Shown here one piece after another: positions 9,472 through 18,077 of a stretch of DNA of 64,000 nucleotides (position 1 is its first letter; each line of letters opens with the position of its first letter). This DNA is from Oscillospiraceae bacterium (GTDB lineage Bacteria > Bacillota > Clostridia > Lachnospirales > Lachnospiraceae), in assembly GCA_021771715.1 (NCBI GenBank), contig JAETOO010000006.1, positions 62,001 through 126,000 on the forward strand, written 5' to 3'. The position numbers and the translations under genes were made by a program. The notes beneath the pieces are model-generated. The model worked only from the letters and a program-made list of their open reading frames with translations, was not told the DNA's origin and made no database searches.

Positions 9472-10824
9472 TTACTGATTTGCCGCTACGATTGCGTCTC
9501 CCTCAGTCTTCAGCGTCTCAAGCGCTTCCGTCGTGCTCATCTCTCCGTTAAACACGAGTGTCATCGTGTCGTCAATCAGAGTCTGGAGCTCTGTCTGTCC
9601 CTTTTTAATCGTACAATCCTTAGACACCAGCGTTCTGTCAAGCGCCATCGTCTCCATACACATGTCATAGTCCACGCCAGGCTTGTCACTGAAGATCAGG
9701 CTGTTGAATGCTTCCTTCTCCTCAGCTGTCTTCAGCTCGATACCAGGATGCATTGCCTTCGGGCCAGCGAACAGGTCCGGTCTCTCAATGCAGATGTACT
9801 TGATCAGCTCCCATGCAGCGTCTGCATCTTCGCAGTTTGCCGGGATACTTGCCGTCGAAGAATAGCAGGTCGTGATCGTCTCTCCGCCTTCCCATGTCGG
9901 CATATCTACAAGACCGATGTCCGTTCCCTCCGGAACCTCGCCGTAGCTCGCCTTGGTGTAAAGCACGCCGTACACCGGAGCGATCCACATCGCGAATCTG
10001 TCGTTGTAAAGTCCAGCCATTCCCGTCGGGTCGACGTTGTACTTCAGAGCGGTATACTCCTCGTAAGGAACGACACACTTGTCTTCCATAGCCATCTTGT
10101 AGAAGAAATCAAGGCTCGTCTTGAACGCCTCATTCTCGAACTGAGTAGCGGTGAAATCATCGTTGTAGTATACATACGCTCCGAGCTTCTGACGCGCGAT
10201 CAGATCCCAGTAGTTATCTCCGCCGCCTGATCCTGCGTAGTCAAGCATTGCACCGTAAACCTTGTCTGCACCTTCGCCGTGCGTCAGTGCAATCGCGGTT
10301 TGACGGAAGTCCTCCCAGGTCCATCCTGCCTTCGGGTACTCTATGCCGGCCTCGTCAAACATTTTCTTATTGAACCATACCATGTTGATATTGTTGCAGT
10401 ACGGGATCGCATAGTAGCCGCCGTCAATATTCTCGGTCGCCTCGATCGCAGATCCGCAGATGTCCTCGTAGGTCCAGCCCTCTTTCTCGAAGAACGGCTT
10501 CAGATCGAGGTAAACACCATCGTCAGCGCGGACACGAAGATCCATTCCTGAAGCCTGTGTCATGACGTCGATCGACTCACCGGACGAAAGCGCTACATTG
10601 ATCGTATTGGTCGCCGCATCTGCAAGCTTCACATAGTTCAGCTCGTACTGGCCCTCATAGTCCTTATTGAACGCTTCCGTCAGCGGCTTTACATTGTCCT
10701 CGTTCGTCCATGCAGCAAAGTATACCGGCTTCACGTCTCCCTCTGCCTTTGCGGACGCTGCGAGCAACGGGGTAACCACCATTGCCGATGCAAGTGCTAA
10801 AGTGACGATCTTCTTGTGTTTCAT
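9472..10824 (-). CDS. Extracellular sugar-binding protein of CUT1 ABC transporter
   Basis: A 450-residue SBP_bac_1-type binding protein. The first 27 residues form a signal peptide (MKHKKIVTLALASAMVV...ASAKA|EG) with a type I AxA site. There is no lipobox cysteine, which is unusual for a Gram-positive binding protein that needs a membrane anchor. It is the first gene of the operon, directly behind a consensus promoter, an operator palindrome and an AAGGAGGA site at 10831-10838. Aromatic-rich stretches in the mature part fit carbohydrate binding. Confidence 0.92.
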   Translation of the reverse strand: MKHKKIVTLALASAMVVTPLLAASAKAEGDVKPVYFAAWTNEDNVKPLTEAFNKDYEGQYELNYVKLADAATNTINVALSSGESIDVMTQASGMDLRVRADDGVYLDLKPFFEKEGWTYEDICGSAIEATENIDGGYYAIPYCNNINMVWFNKKMFDEAGIEYPKAGWTWEDFRQTAIALTHGEGADKVYGAMLDYAGSGGGDNYWDLIARQKLGAYVYYNDDFTATQFENEAFKTSLDFFYKMAMEDKCVVPYEEYTALKYNVDPTGMAGLYNDRFAMWIAPVYGVLYTKASYGEVPEGTDIGLVDMPTWEGGETITTCYSSTASIPANCEDADAAWELIKYICIERPDLFAGPKAMHPGIELKTAEEKEAFNSLIFSDKPGVDYDMCMETMALDRTLVSKDCTIKKGQTELQTLIDDTMTLVFNGEMSTTEALETLKTEGDAIVAANQ

Positions 10825-10844
10825 TTGAAATCCTCCTTCCTTAT

Positions 10845-10886
10845 AAACGCGTTTTAAGATGTTTTAAATATTGAAACCGCGTTTCA
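10845..10886. promoter_or_regulatory. Two palindromic operator candidates downstream of the SBP promoter
   Basis: TGAAAC-CGC-GTTTCA (10872-10886) has perfect 6-base arms. AAACGCGTTT (10845-10854) is a perfect 10-base palindrome sharing the CGCGTTT core. Both lie between the predicted transcription start (about 10891) and the ribosome site. Position and shape suit repression by the adjacent IclR-family regulator; that link is inferred. Confidence 0.6.
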
Positions 10887-10897
10887 TTTATAGTCAC

Positions 10898-10926
10898 ATT
10901 ATACATTACCTTTTCCGGGCTGTCAA
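10898..10926 (-). promoter_or_regulatory. Sigma-A promoter of the sugar oxidation operon
   Basis: On the minus strand TTGACA (10921-10926) and TATAAT (10898-10903) are separated by exactly 17 bases. Both hexamers match consensus perfectly, so strong expression needs a repressor; the operators just downstream fit that. Confidence 0.9.
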
Positions 10927-10942
10927 CAACATTTTAAAATTT

Positions 10943-10977
10943 GACAAAAAAGCCAAAAACGCATGCGCATTTTTGGC
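10943..10977 (-). terminator. Rho-independent terminator of the IclR gene
   Basis: The arms GCCAAAAA (10952-10959) and TTTTTGGC (10970-10977) flank a loop containing a GC-rich palindrome, and on the minus strand six T residues follow. It separates the regulator from the operon promoter immediately downstream. Confidence 0.8.
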
Positions 10978-11064
10978 CATTTTTTCTACATCTGCTGAAT
11001 ATTTTTTCTTCTGGATCTTCTGATTTGACGAAACGATTTCTATGAACCGGTCTGATCTGACCTT

Positions 11065-11856
11065 CTACTCGAACGCTTTATAGCCTAATTTGTGGGATAT
11101 TTCCATTGTGATTCGACGGAATTCCTCTATCTTCGGGGCAATCACCTCGTCCGTCATGCGATTGTCCGGCCCGGTGACGCTCATGCCGGAAACCACTTTC
11201 CCCTTATCGTTGTATATGGGAAACGCAACGCACCTGGCGCCCAGCTCTCTCTCCTGCTCATCGTAAGCGAACCCGCGCTTCCGGATCTTTGCCAGCTCCT
11301 GCTTCAGCTCTTCCTTGGTCGTCAAGGTATACTCGGTATACCTCTCCAGCCCCTTTACGCGAATCAGCCGGTCAAGATCCTGGTCTGAGTAATTCAGCAG
11401 CAGCACCTTGCCGTTTCCGGTGCAATGCATCGGCGCGGCGTTTCCGATCTTCTGGACTGTCACAAGAGACTGGCTGCTGCCTCGTATGACATCGACATAC
11501 ACAGACGTCATTTTATTTTCTACCGCCATATTGACCGATTCCCCAAAGATCTTCGCTAACTGCTCCAGATAAGGGCGCGCTATTTTTCTCAGCTCTGTAT
11601 GTAAATCGACCTTGTTCGCCAGCGCGCAGATCTTGTACGTCGCAACGTACCTGCTCGTCTCGGCCTCCTGATCAATATAGCCTGCATTCACCAGCGTCTT
11701 CAGAAACCGCAGCGCCGTGCTCTTATTCATCCCGAGCTCCCCCGCAACATCCTGCAGCCGTTGCGGTTCCCCCTTTAAAATAATAAACTCCAGCACATTC
11801 AGCAGTTTCTCTCCGGACTGGTTGCCGGGTGTCTTTTGTCGCATTCCTTCGTCCAA
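11065..11856 (-). CDS. IclR-family transcriptional regulator
   Basis: A 263-residue regulator with an N-terminal winged helix-turn-helix (about residues 15-70; MNKSTALRFLKTLVNAGYI is the recognition part) and a C-terminal IclR effector domain with ELGARCVAFPIYNDKGKVV and MSVTGP. The start is probably TTG at 11856, nine bases behind GGAGG; ATG at 11844 is the alternative. It lies directly upstream of, and in line with, the operon it probably controls, but has its own promoter and terminator. Relatives sense small organic or sugar acids; the ligand here is unknown. Confidence 0.9.
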   Translation of the reverse strand: MDEGMRQKTPGNQSGEKLLNVLEFIILKGEPQRLQDVAGELGMNKSTALRFLKTLVNAGYIDQEAETSRYVATYKICALANKVDLHTELRKIARPYLEQLAKIFGESVNMAVENKMTSVYVDVIRGSSQSLVTVQKIGNAAPMHCTGNGKVLLLNYSDQDLDRLIRVKGLERYTEYTLTTKEELKQELAKIRKRGFAYDEQERELGARCVAFPIYNDKGKVVSGMSVTGPDNRMTDEVIAPKIEEFRRITMEISHKLGYKAFE

Positions 11857-11897
11857 TGTTCTAATCCTCCGTAACTGTACTCCTTACAATTACTTCC

Positions 11898-11925
11898 ATT
11901 ATGACGAAATTTAGAAAAAAATCAA
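11898..11925 (-). promoter_or_regulatory. Promoter of the IclR-family gene
   Basis: On the minus strand TTGATT (11920-11925) and CATAAT (11898-11903) are separated by 16 bases in an AT-rich stretch about 40 bases before the start codon. Confidence 0.6.
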
Positions 11926-11931
11926 GTCCCG

Positions 11932-12891
11932 TCACTCAATTTTTTCGACCCGGCACTCTTTCTCGCCCGATTTTCCCCGCCGCTCAATCCGCTTCGAGAT
12001 CAGATACCGCGGCCGGCCCTTGACTTCCTCGTAAATTTTCGCGATGTAGTAGCCGATGATGCCCAGACTGATCATGATGATGCTGCCGATGATCAGAATC
12101 AGCAAAATCACGGTCGTAAAGCCCTCCACCGCGTGCCCGGTGAAATAGCGCACGAGAGACTCGATGCCCAGAACGATCGCCAGCAGGAAGACAAAGACTC
12201 CGGCCACCGTCACGCACTGCATCGGCACGGTGGAAAAGGCGACGATATTCTTGACGGCATATTTGATCAGAGAGGTGGTCGACCACTTCGATTCCCCCTC
12301 GGTGCGCTCCTGCACATCGAACTCGACCGAGGCGGTGCGGTAGCCGATCCACGACGAGAGCGCGCGGAAAAATACATTGCGCTCCGGCAGCGAGAGCAGC
12401 GCGTCAACGGCCCTGCGGTCGAGCAGCTTGAAATCCGAGGCGCGCGTCATATCAATCTTCACTGCACCCGAGATAATCCGGTAGAACAGCCCGGCACTCG
12501 CCCGGTGCAGCGCGCTCTCCTTGCCGCGGCTGCGCTTCACGCCCTCGATCACCTCGTAGCCCTCCGTCCACAGACGGTACATCTCGATGAGCGTCTCCGG
12601 CGGGTGCTGCAGGTCGCAGTCCATCACCGCGCAGCAGTCGCCGGACGCGCCGGCCAGCCCTGCGAGCATCGCCGACTCTTTCCCGAAATTGCGCGAAAAA
12701 TGAATCCCTGTCACGTTCGGATTCCGCCCCGCCGCCCGCTCGATCTCCTGCCACGTCGCATCCTTCGAGCCGTCATCGACGAAAACCAGCTCATACGCAA
12801 TCCCCGCTCCCGCAAGAATCCCGTCGAGCGTGTCCGCCGCCTTCTGAATCATTTTTTCTTCATTGTATGCCGGTAAAATTACAGAGAGCAT
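11932..12891 (-). CDS. GtrB/DPM1-like polyprenyl-phosphate glycosyltransferase
   Basis: A 319-residue GT2 enzyme. The N-terminal GT-A domain shows SVILPAYNEE, VDDGSKD and the DCDLQHPP metal-binding segment. Two membrane helices follow (about residues 215-240 and 255-285). This is the layout of enzymes that move a sugar from a nucleotide to undecaprenyl phosphate at the inner face of the membrane. It is the last gene of the glycopolymer operon and may supply a lipid-linked sugar for decorating the polymer outside the cell. The start at 12891 follows GAAAGAGGGG. Confidence 0.88.
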   Translation of the reverse strand: MLSVILPAYNEEKMIQKAADTLDGILAGAGIAYELVFVDDGSKDATWQEIERAAGRNPNVTGIHFSRNFGKESAMLAGLAGASGDCCAVMDCDLQHPPETLIEMYRLWTEGYEVIEGVKRSRGKESALHRASAGLFYRIISGAVKIDMTRASDFKLLDRRAVDALLSLPERNVFFRALSSWIGYRTASVEFDVQERTEGESKWSTTSLIKYAVKNIVAFSTVPMQCVTVAGVFVFLLAIVLGIESLVRYFTGHAVEGFTTVILLILIIGSIIMISLGIIGYYIAKIYEEVKGRPRYLISKRIERRGKSGEKECRVEKIE

Positions 12892-12917
12892 ACATGTCCC
12901 CTCTTTCTATCCTCATC

Positions 12918-14885
12918 TTAAATTTCCCCGATGCCGGATTCCGTCTCCGCATCCTCCGCGAGCCGGAACTCTGTGTATGCGCCCAGGTCCGTCAGCACGA
13001 TGCTGTGGCTCGTGCGGCGGTGGCTCACGGGGATCATCTGCATGTAATCCCCGTACAGATACGTCAGATATTTGTCGTATTCCTTGGGCACCGGGAACGC
13101 GTAGCCCTCGAACTCCACGTAGACCGCTTCGTCCAGCCACGCCTTCGGGAAGGGGCCGCGCTTGAGATTGCGACCCATGCCGTCGTAGAGATACTCCGTG
13201 CGGCGCTTTTTGAAGAAGGTCAGCGACTTGTTCTGCGCCCACTCGGCGAACCGCATCGGCACCAGGTACTTCGCCTTGTCCACAATCTTGCAGATCACCG
13301 GGTGGTTGCCGCCGCTCTTGATGTCCGTGTTTCCCCATTTATTGAACACAACCGAGCGCGTCAGCATCGTCACCATCAGGTGCAGCTTCTGCGACCACTT
13401 GTGGTTGCCGGTCCGGTCATGCGAGAGCACATCAAAGAAGATCCCGTTGTGCAGCTCCATAAAGTGTCCGGTAAACTCCGTCGCAAACATCGTGTTATTG
13501 ATCCGCAGCTTCGTAAACGGGTTGTGATTGCCCTTCTCCGTCGTCGGGAGCTGCATGAAAATGTTGTCCGGCAGCTCTTTTTGCACCACCGCCTGGAACC
13601 GGTCGTAGTCCTCGCGCATCATCATGACATCCGCGTCGTCATCCCACGGGATGAACCCGTGATGGCGGATCGCGCCCAGCAGCGTCCCACCCGCGAGAAA
13701 ATATTTGATATCGTACTTTCTGCAGATCCGGTCGATCTCCAGCAGATAGCCGAGCAGGATCTTCTGCACCTTCTCGAGCTTGCCAAGGTACGTATTGTCA
13801 AAAATGAAGACCTCCCCGGTGTTCTGAAGGCATTTCACGAGAATGATCAGGCCATCCTCCATCGAGACCGAAGGCACAAAACCATAGTGCTCGATGAGCT
13901 GCGTATTCAGCAAAATGCCTGGCTGCGCAGAAAGCCCGAAATTATCATCCACGCCCACGCCCTGCCTATCTGCGCCCGACAGCTTTCCTCCGCCCGCCGA
14001 CATGCGCAGCTTGCACTGCGCCGGGAAGTTCTGATAGAGCATCACGGCCAGCTCGGCCGCCGATTTGTCTGAGTCCGGCCCCTTCACGTTAAAAATTTTA
14101 TTTTCCGGGCACACCGTCAGCACAAACTGGAGCGCGGTCAGCACGTCATGGATACAGACATACGAATCCCGGTCCGGGAGCAGCTGCAGCTCGATCTCCG
14201 ATCCGGAAGCCGTCTTCTCCGCCAGCCGTATGGCCGTGTGATTTTGCATCGGGATGCACGGGCCGTAGATCTTCGCCGTGCGCAGAATATTGCACGCCCT
14301 GCCGGCAGCCTTCGCGGCGGAAACCAGAATCCCCTCCATCGCCTGCAGCAAATATTGCGCAGAAAAAGCTCCGTCCGACACCGCTGCAGTCCCGGACTCG
14401 TACTCAGACATCATAAATTCTGCCGCGCCGTCCCCGCGGACCCGCCCGTAGACTCTGCCGTCCGAGAGCAGCAGGATGCGCTTGCAGTTCACCCGGCAGG
14501 CCGCCTCGACAAGCCGCCCGAACTGTTCCAGATATTCCATGCGCTCCAGCACCGTTCCCGGAATCTCACAGCAGCACAGTCCGGTCAGGATCACATAATC
14601 CGCCTCCGCAGCCGCAAACGACTGCTCCGTAAACAGATGCGTCACCGCGATGCGCCCTTCTTCTCCGTCTGCCGCCGACAGCTCCCCCTCCACCGCGCGA
14701 ACTCCGAGCTTCTTCTCGTCATTCCACGCCATAAAGGACCACGCGATCGACTCCTGCAGATCCGGCTGACTGCCTGCGAGCAGGATTTTTGCACCCTTCA
14801 GCTTCTTCGGCGGAATCAGCTCCGACCGAACCGCGGCCTGCGCCCAGTCCAGCTCAAATTCATTTAAAAAATCACGAAGTAACAT
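12918..14885 (-). CDS. Fusion of a degenerate SDR/epimerase domain with a LicD phosphotransferase
   Basis: A 655-residue two-domain protein. Residues about 30-345 have an extended-SDR outline (GAKILLAGS, SDGRVYG, ILRTAKIYGPCIP) but lack the GxxGxxG loop, and the catalytic YxxxK reads YLLQA (178-182), so it is probably not an active dehydrogenase. From about residue 375 comes a LicD nucleotidyltransferase-fold domain with AGGTLLGAIRHHGFIPWDDD (398-417). LicD proteins transfer phosphocholine or other phospho-alcohols from a CDP carrier to surface glycans. The gene lies 8 bases after another degenerate SDR gene. The SDR part may be a scaffold for the cytidylyltransferase or the active epimerase of this cluster; that is inference. 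Confidence 0.85.
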   Translation of the reverse strand: MLLRDFLNEFELDWAQAAVRSELIPPKKLKGAKILLAGSQPDLQESIAWSFMAWNDEKKLGVRAVEGELSAADGEEGRIAVTHLFTEQSFAAAEADYVILTGLCCCEIPGTVLERMEYLEQFGRLVEAACRVNCKRILLLSDGRVYGRVRGDGAAEFMMSEYESGTAAVSDGAFSAQYLLQAMEGILVSAAKAAGRACNILRTAKIYGPCIPMQNHTAIRLAEKTASGSEIELQLLPDRDSYVCIHDVLTALQFVLTVCPENKIFNVKGPDSDKSAAELAVMLYQNFPAQCKLRMSAGGGKLSGADRQGVGVDDNFGLSAQPGILLNTQLIEHYGFVPSVSMEDGLIILVKCLQNTGEVFIFDNTYLGKLEKVQKILLGYLLEIDRICRKYDIKYFLAGGTLLGAIRHHGFIPWDDDADVMMMREDYDRFQAVVQKELPDNIFMQLPTTEKGNHNPFTKLRINNTMFATEFTGHFMELHNGIFFDVLSHDRTGNHKWSQKLHLMVTMLTRSVVFNKWGNTDIKSGGNHPVICKIVDKAKYLVPMRFAEWAQNKSLTFFKKRRTEYLYDGMGRNLKRGPFPKAWLDEAVYVEFEGYAFPVPKEYDKYLTYLYGDYMQMIPVSHRRTSHSIVLTDLGAYTEFRLAEDAETESGIGEI

Positions 14886-14893
14886 AGCTTCCC

Positions 14894-16423
14894 TTACTTT
14901 CCAAGTCTGTCCACTTTCTCTGTATCAGTAACAATCGCGATCGGCGCAAGCGGCGAGCTCCCATCCGCAGCCTCCTCATAGCCGCGCCCGGCCGCTCGTT
15001 CTGCGGCAAATCTTCCGGCAAACAAATCGGCAGACTGTCCGGCTGGTGATCCGGCTGGCTGTCCGGCCGTTTCCGGCCCGCATTCCGGATATCCGCCTGC
15101 AAGTTTCTGCTGCGCAGCCTCTTTCCCGGATATCCCGAATCTGCTGACAACAGTTGCCTCTTCCTTCGCAGTATCATTTTCTTTTGCCCGGAACCGGACA
15201 ATCTTTCCCGATTTCTGACTGCTCGTCATCGTTTTCCATCCGTCCTGCAAGCCTGATTGGCTGCCCGGCTGCGACTCTCGCTCGTCCTGATTCCCCGAAA
15301 TCATTTCCCGCTCATCCTGCCAGTCTCCCTGGCTGCCCGGCATCGTCCTTTGTTCACTCCACTGTTCCGCTTCACTGCCTGGCACCGATTTCCGCCCGCC
15401 ATGCAATCCCATCTGGCTGCCCGGCATCATTTTCTGTTCGTCCTGCAGGCCCGCTTGACTGCCCGGCTGCGGTTCCTGTCCATCCTGCAAGCCCGCTTGA
15501 CTGCCCAGCTGCGGTTTCTGTCCATCCTGACTCCCCAGAATTGTTCCCCGCTCGTCCTGCCAGTCCATCTGGTTGCCCGTCGCCGACCCTTTCGTCGCGC
15601 TTCCCCGCTGCCGCCGGTTCATCTGCGCGATATAACTATGTTCCGTGTCGTAAGAGATATCTTCCGCCTCTGCGTCTGCCCTCTTCTCTCCGGGCAGGTT
15701 GTAGATCTGCGCATCCTCCCCGTACAGCAGCACGCGCGCGCACGCCTCGAGCATCTCGGACGGCACCGCCTCATCCGCTCCCAGTGCGCCCATTCGCACG
15801 ACCCGCACCGGAAGCTTCTGCTCCGCCGCGAGCTGACATGCGAAATGCTCCGCCGTCCGCAGACACTGCGCCGCAGCATCGTCGCAGTCCGTATGGCTGA
15901 GATAGCCCAGCTCCGCCTCCTTGAGCGCATGCGGCACACCAAAGCATTTTCCGTAGACCTCATTCCCGGAGATCACCAGCACAGCCTCAGGATGCACTGC
16001 GGTGAGCGCCCGAAGCTGCGGAAGCAACCCAAGCAGTTCCCGCCAGTCCTCTCCTGCGGCCTTCACACTCCCGGGTGCCTTGCGCCAGCTATAGTGCGCA
16101 GCCGGGTCGTCAAACGGCGCCTCCCAGTCGGGATTCCCCCTCCTCGATGGCCGCCGCGCAGCCTTTCCGTCGCCTGCGCCGCCCCCGGTCATCCTGCCAC
16201 CGGACGGTCTTGCGAACAGCAGCACATAGTCTCCGTCCAGCACATTTTCCACTCCGTCCACCACCCGGAAGCCTGCCCCGGTGCGGCTGCTGACCCCCGC
16301 CAGGCTCTGAAAAAATGCCTGGTATTCCGGCCCGTCCACGCCTGCGAGCACAAGCCTTTTTCCTGCAAACCGCTGCCATATGTTATCCTGCGCTTCCATA
16401 CCGCGCACCTTGTCCTGCTCCAT
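14894..16423 (-). CDS. Degenerate SDR-like protein with 14-residue tandem repeats
   Basis: A 509-residue protein I cannot assign to a known function. Residues 20-245 keep an SDR outline (GKRLVLAGVDG, VLVISGNEVYG, VRVVRMGALG, then YNLPGE), but the catalytic Tyr and Lys positions read A and R. Residues about 283-400 are tandem units of mostly 14 residues beginning GSQ. A Gly/Ala/Pro-rich tail follows (residues 440-480). It sits between the canonical SDR gene, across a 506-base gap, and the SDR-LicD fusion, so all three look like products of one duplication series. ATG at 16423 follows GAGGAG. No signal peptide or membrane segment is seen. Confidence 0.7.
   Translation of the reverse strand: MEQDKVRGMEAQDNIWQRFAGKRLVLAGVDGPEYQAFFQSLAGVSSRTGAGFRVVDGVENVLDGDYVLLFARPSGGRMTGGGAGDGKAARRPSRRGNPDWEAPFDDPAAHYSWRKAPGSVKAAGEDWRELLGLLPQLRALTAVHPEAVLVISGNEVYGKCFGVPHALKEAELGYLSHTDCDDAAAQCLRTAEHFACQLAAEQKLPVRVVRMGALGADEAVPSEMLEACARVLLYGEDAQIYNLPGEKRADAEAEDISYDTEHSYIAQMNRRQRGSATKGSATGNQMDWQDERGTILGSQDGQKPQLGSQAGLQDGQEPQPGSQAGLQDEQKMMPGSQMGLHGGRKSVPGSEAEQWSEQRTMPGSQGDWQDEREMISGNQDERESQPGSQSGLQDGWKTMTSSQKSGKIVRFRAKENDTAKEEATVVSRFGISGKEAAQQKLAGGYPECGPETAGQPAGSPAGQSADLFAGRFAAERAAGRGYEEAADGSSPLAPIAIVTDTEKVDRLGK
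15224..15577 (-). repeat. Intragenic tandem repeat, 42-bp and 30-bp units (14 and 10 residues)
   Basis: Eight successive units each begin GSQ, GSE or GNQ, as in GSQAGLQDGQEPQP, GSQAGLQDEQKMMP and GSQMGLHGGRKSVP. Six have 14 residues and two have 10. The frame is kept throughout, so copy-number change would alter protein length without disrupting it. Confidence 0.9.
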
Positions 16424-16929
16424 CCGAACTCCTCATTTCCCTGCCATCCGGCGCTTGGTGTGTCAACGATCGGTCGCTGACCATCCACCATATCAATCCC
16501 TTTACCCGATCTTCTGACTGCACTGATTCTATACTGCACACATCCTGGATTATGTCTACCGACAGCAGACACCGCTATCTTGTGACGATTGATTTCTCCA
16601 CATTACACGCTTCCGTTCAAGCACGTCACTGTCATGCTTCTCCCGCTTACTTTCCCGTTAAATTCCCGGCGCAATCCGTCTCATGTGCCTGTCTTCTTCA
16701 CTATATCATCTTTTATCTGTAAAATATATTATTCTTTTCCTAAATTTCCTGCTGCGATCCGTCACTAGATGTCGTATATCGCTGTGCGCATCTGCACGTT
16801 TTTTCCAGTTCCTCTGTCCATTTCTCACGGCTGCACACGAAACCGTTCCCAGTCCTCCGCACAGCCGCCACCGCATCTCCTTCATCAGCCGTTACCTTTT
16901 TACCGTTCGTGCACGCCCTCCATCCATCG
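16424..16929. other. 506-base gap in the glycopolymer operon
   Basis: No convincing gene on either strand; short frames here have neither a ribosome site nor a recognisable product. An AT-rich patch at about 16700-16745 could hold a promoter, but I see no good -35/-10 pair. It separates the canonical SDR gene from its two degenerate relatives. Confidence 0.5.
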
Positions 16930-18003
16930 TTACCTTTCTGCCCAGCCGCGCATGCTCTCCATCAGCCGCGCAAACATCTCCGGCAGGTCAACCTGCGCCT
17001 GCCAGCCGAGCGCATGCAGTTTCTCCGCATTCACGAGCATCCGCGAGGTCGGCGCGTAGCCGAACTGATTGACATCCTCCGGGATGTCAAAGACCAGCCT
17101 CGAACCGCTCCCGGGATAATTGCGCACGAGCATTTCCGCCATCTGGCGGATCGTCCCGAACGTCGCCTCATTGGAGACATTGTACGCCTCGCCCGAGGTT
17201 CCCCGCAGCAGAATCGTCAGCAATCCGCACACCGCATCCGACGTGTAACAGTAGCAGTGCGCCTTGCTTCCGTCCGTGTGCAGCACAATGTCCTGGCCGC
17301 CGAGGATGCTGCGCGCAAACTGCGCAAATACACGGTTCTCGCTCTTCGCGATCCCCGCCCCGAAGGTCTGCGCGAGCCGCGCCGTCTTCACCGGCACGCC
17401 GTACTCATGTGCATAGGCCCCGCAGAGCCCCTCCGCCATCCGCTTGCTCTCCGAGTAGCTGCTGCGCACCTGCAGCGGGTCAATATAGCCATAATCCTTC
17501 TCCCGCACGATATAGTGCGCGTCGTCGGCCACACCGTACGCCTCCATCGAGGAGAGGTAGACCATCGACTTCACCTGCTTCTCCCTCGCAAGCTCGAGCA
17601 GATGCTCCGTGCCCGCCAGCGTCGTCCGGATCGTCTCGACCGGATGATCCACAAACTCTTTCGACGCAGTCAACCCTGCCCCGTGGATGATGTAGTCCAC
17701 CGGACCGTCGACCGTGACCGGAGACAGGATGTCACACAGCACCAGCTCTGCCCCGCAGCCCAGAAATCCTGACAGCTCTCGCTCCGCCTTTTCCCGGCTG
17801 CGCGCCACGGCCAACACCTGGATGTCCAGCCCTCTGTACTCGCTCGCGCACACGAGCGCTCTTACGAGAAGCCCGCCGATCAGCCCGGTCGCCCCTGTCA
17901 CCAGCACCCGGCTGCCGCGCAGCTGCTCCCAGTCGATCTGTTCATCCTGTGCAATGCGTTCAAGATCCTCCTGCAGCACCCGATCCTCTACCCAAGTTTT
18001 CAT
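16930..18003 (-). CDS. NAD-dependent epimerase/dehydratase (extended SDR)
   Basis: A 357-residue canonical extended SDR: GATGLIGG at residues 37-44, the SSMEAYG serine region, and the catalytic YSESK. It would reduce, oxidise or epimerise a nucleotide-linked sugar or polyol in the cytoplasm. It lies 74 bases downstream of the TarI-like cytidylyltransferase and shares an N-terminal helix plus Rossmann layout with the two degenerate SDR proteins further downstream. With the cytidylyltransferase and LicD it probably makes and transfers a CDP-activated alcohol; the precise substrate is unknown. Confidence 0.88.
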   Translation of the reverse strand: MKTWVEDRVLQEDLERIAQDEQIDWEQLRGSRVLVTGATGLIGGLLVRALVCASEYRGLDIQVLAVARSREKAERELSGFLGCGAELVLCDILSPVTVDGPVDYIIHGAGLTASKEFVDHPVETIRTTLAGTEHLLELAREKQVKSMVYLSSMEAYGVADDAHYIVREKDYGYIDPLQVRSSYSESKRMAEGLCGAYAHEYGVPVKTARLAQTFGAGIAKSENRVFAQFARSILGGQDIVLHTDGSKAHCYCYTSDAVCGLLTILLRGTSGEAYNVSNEATFGTIRQMAEMLVRNYPGSGSRLVFDIPEDVNQFGYAPTSRMLVNAEKLHALGWQAQVDLPEMFARLMESMRGWAER

Positions 18004-18077
18004 CGTCTATCTTCCTCCACAACCATTGCAGTTTCTTTCCTGCCGCTATCTTCCGCGCCGCGTTTCTCGTATCCGCG

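Noticed and set aside
16189-16572. Small minus-strand frame overlapping the start of the degenerate SDR gene
   Set aside because: It is in another frame from the SDR-like sequence, lacks a ribosome site and shows no domain.
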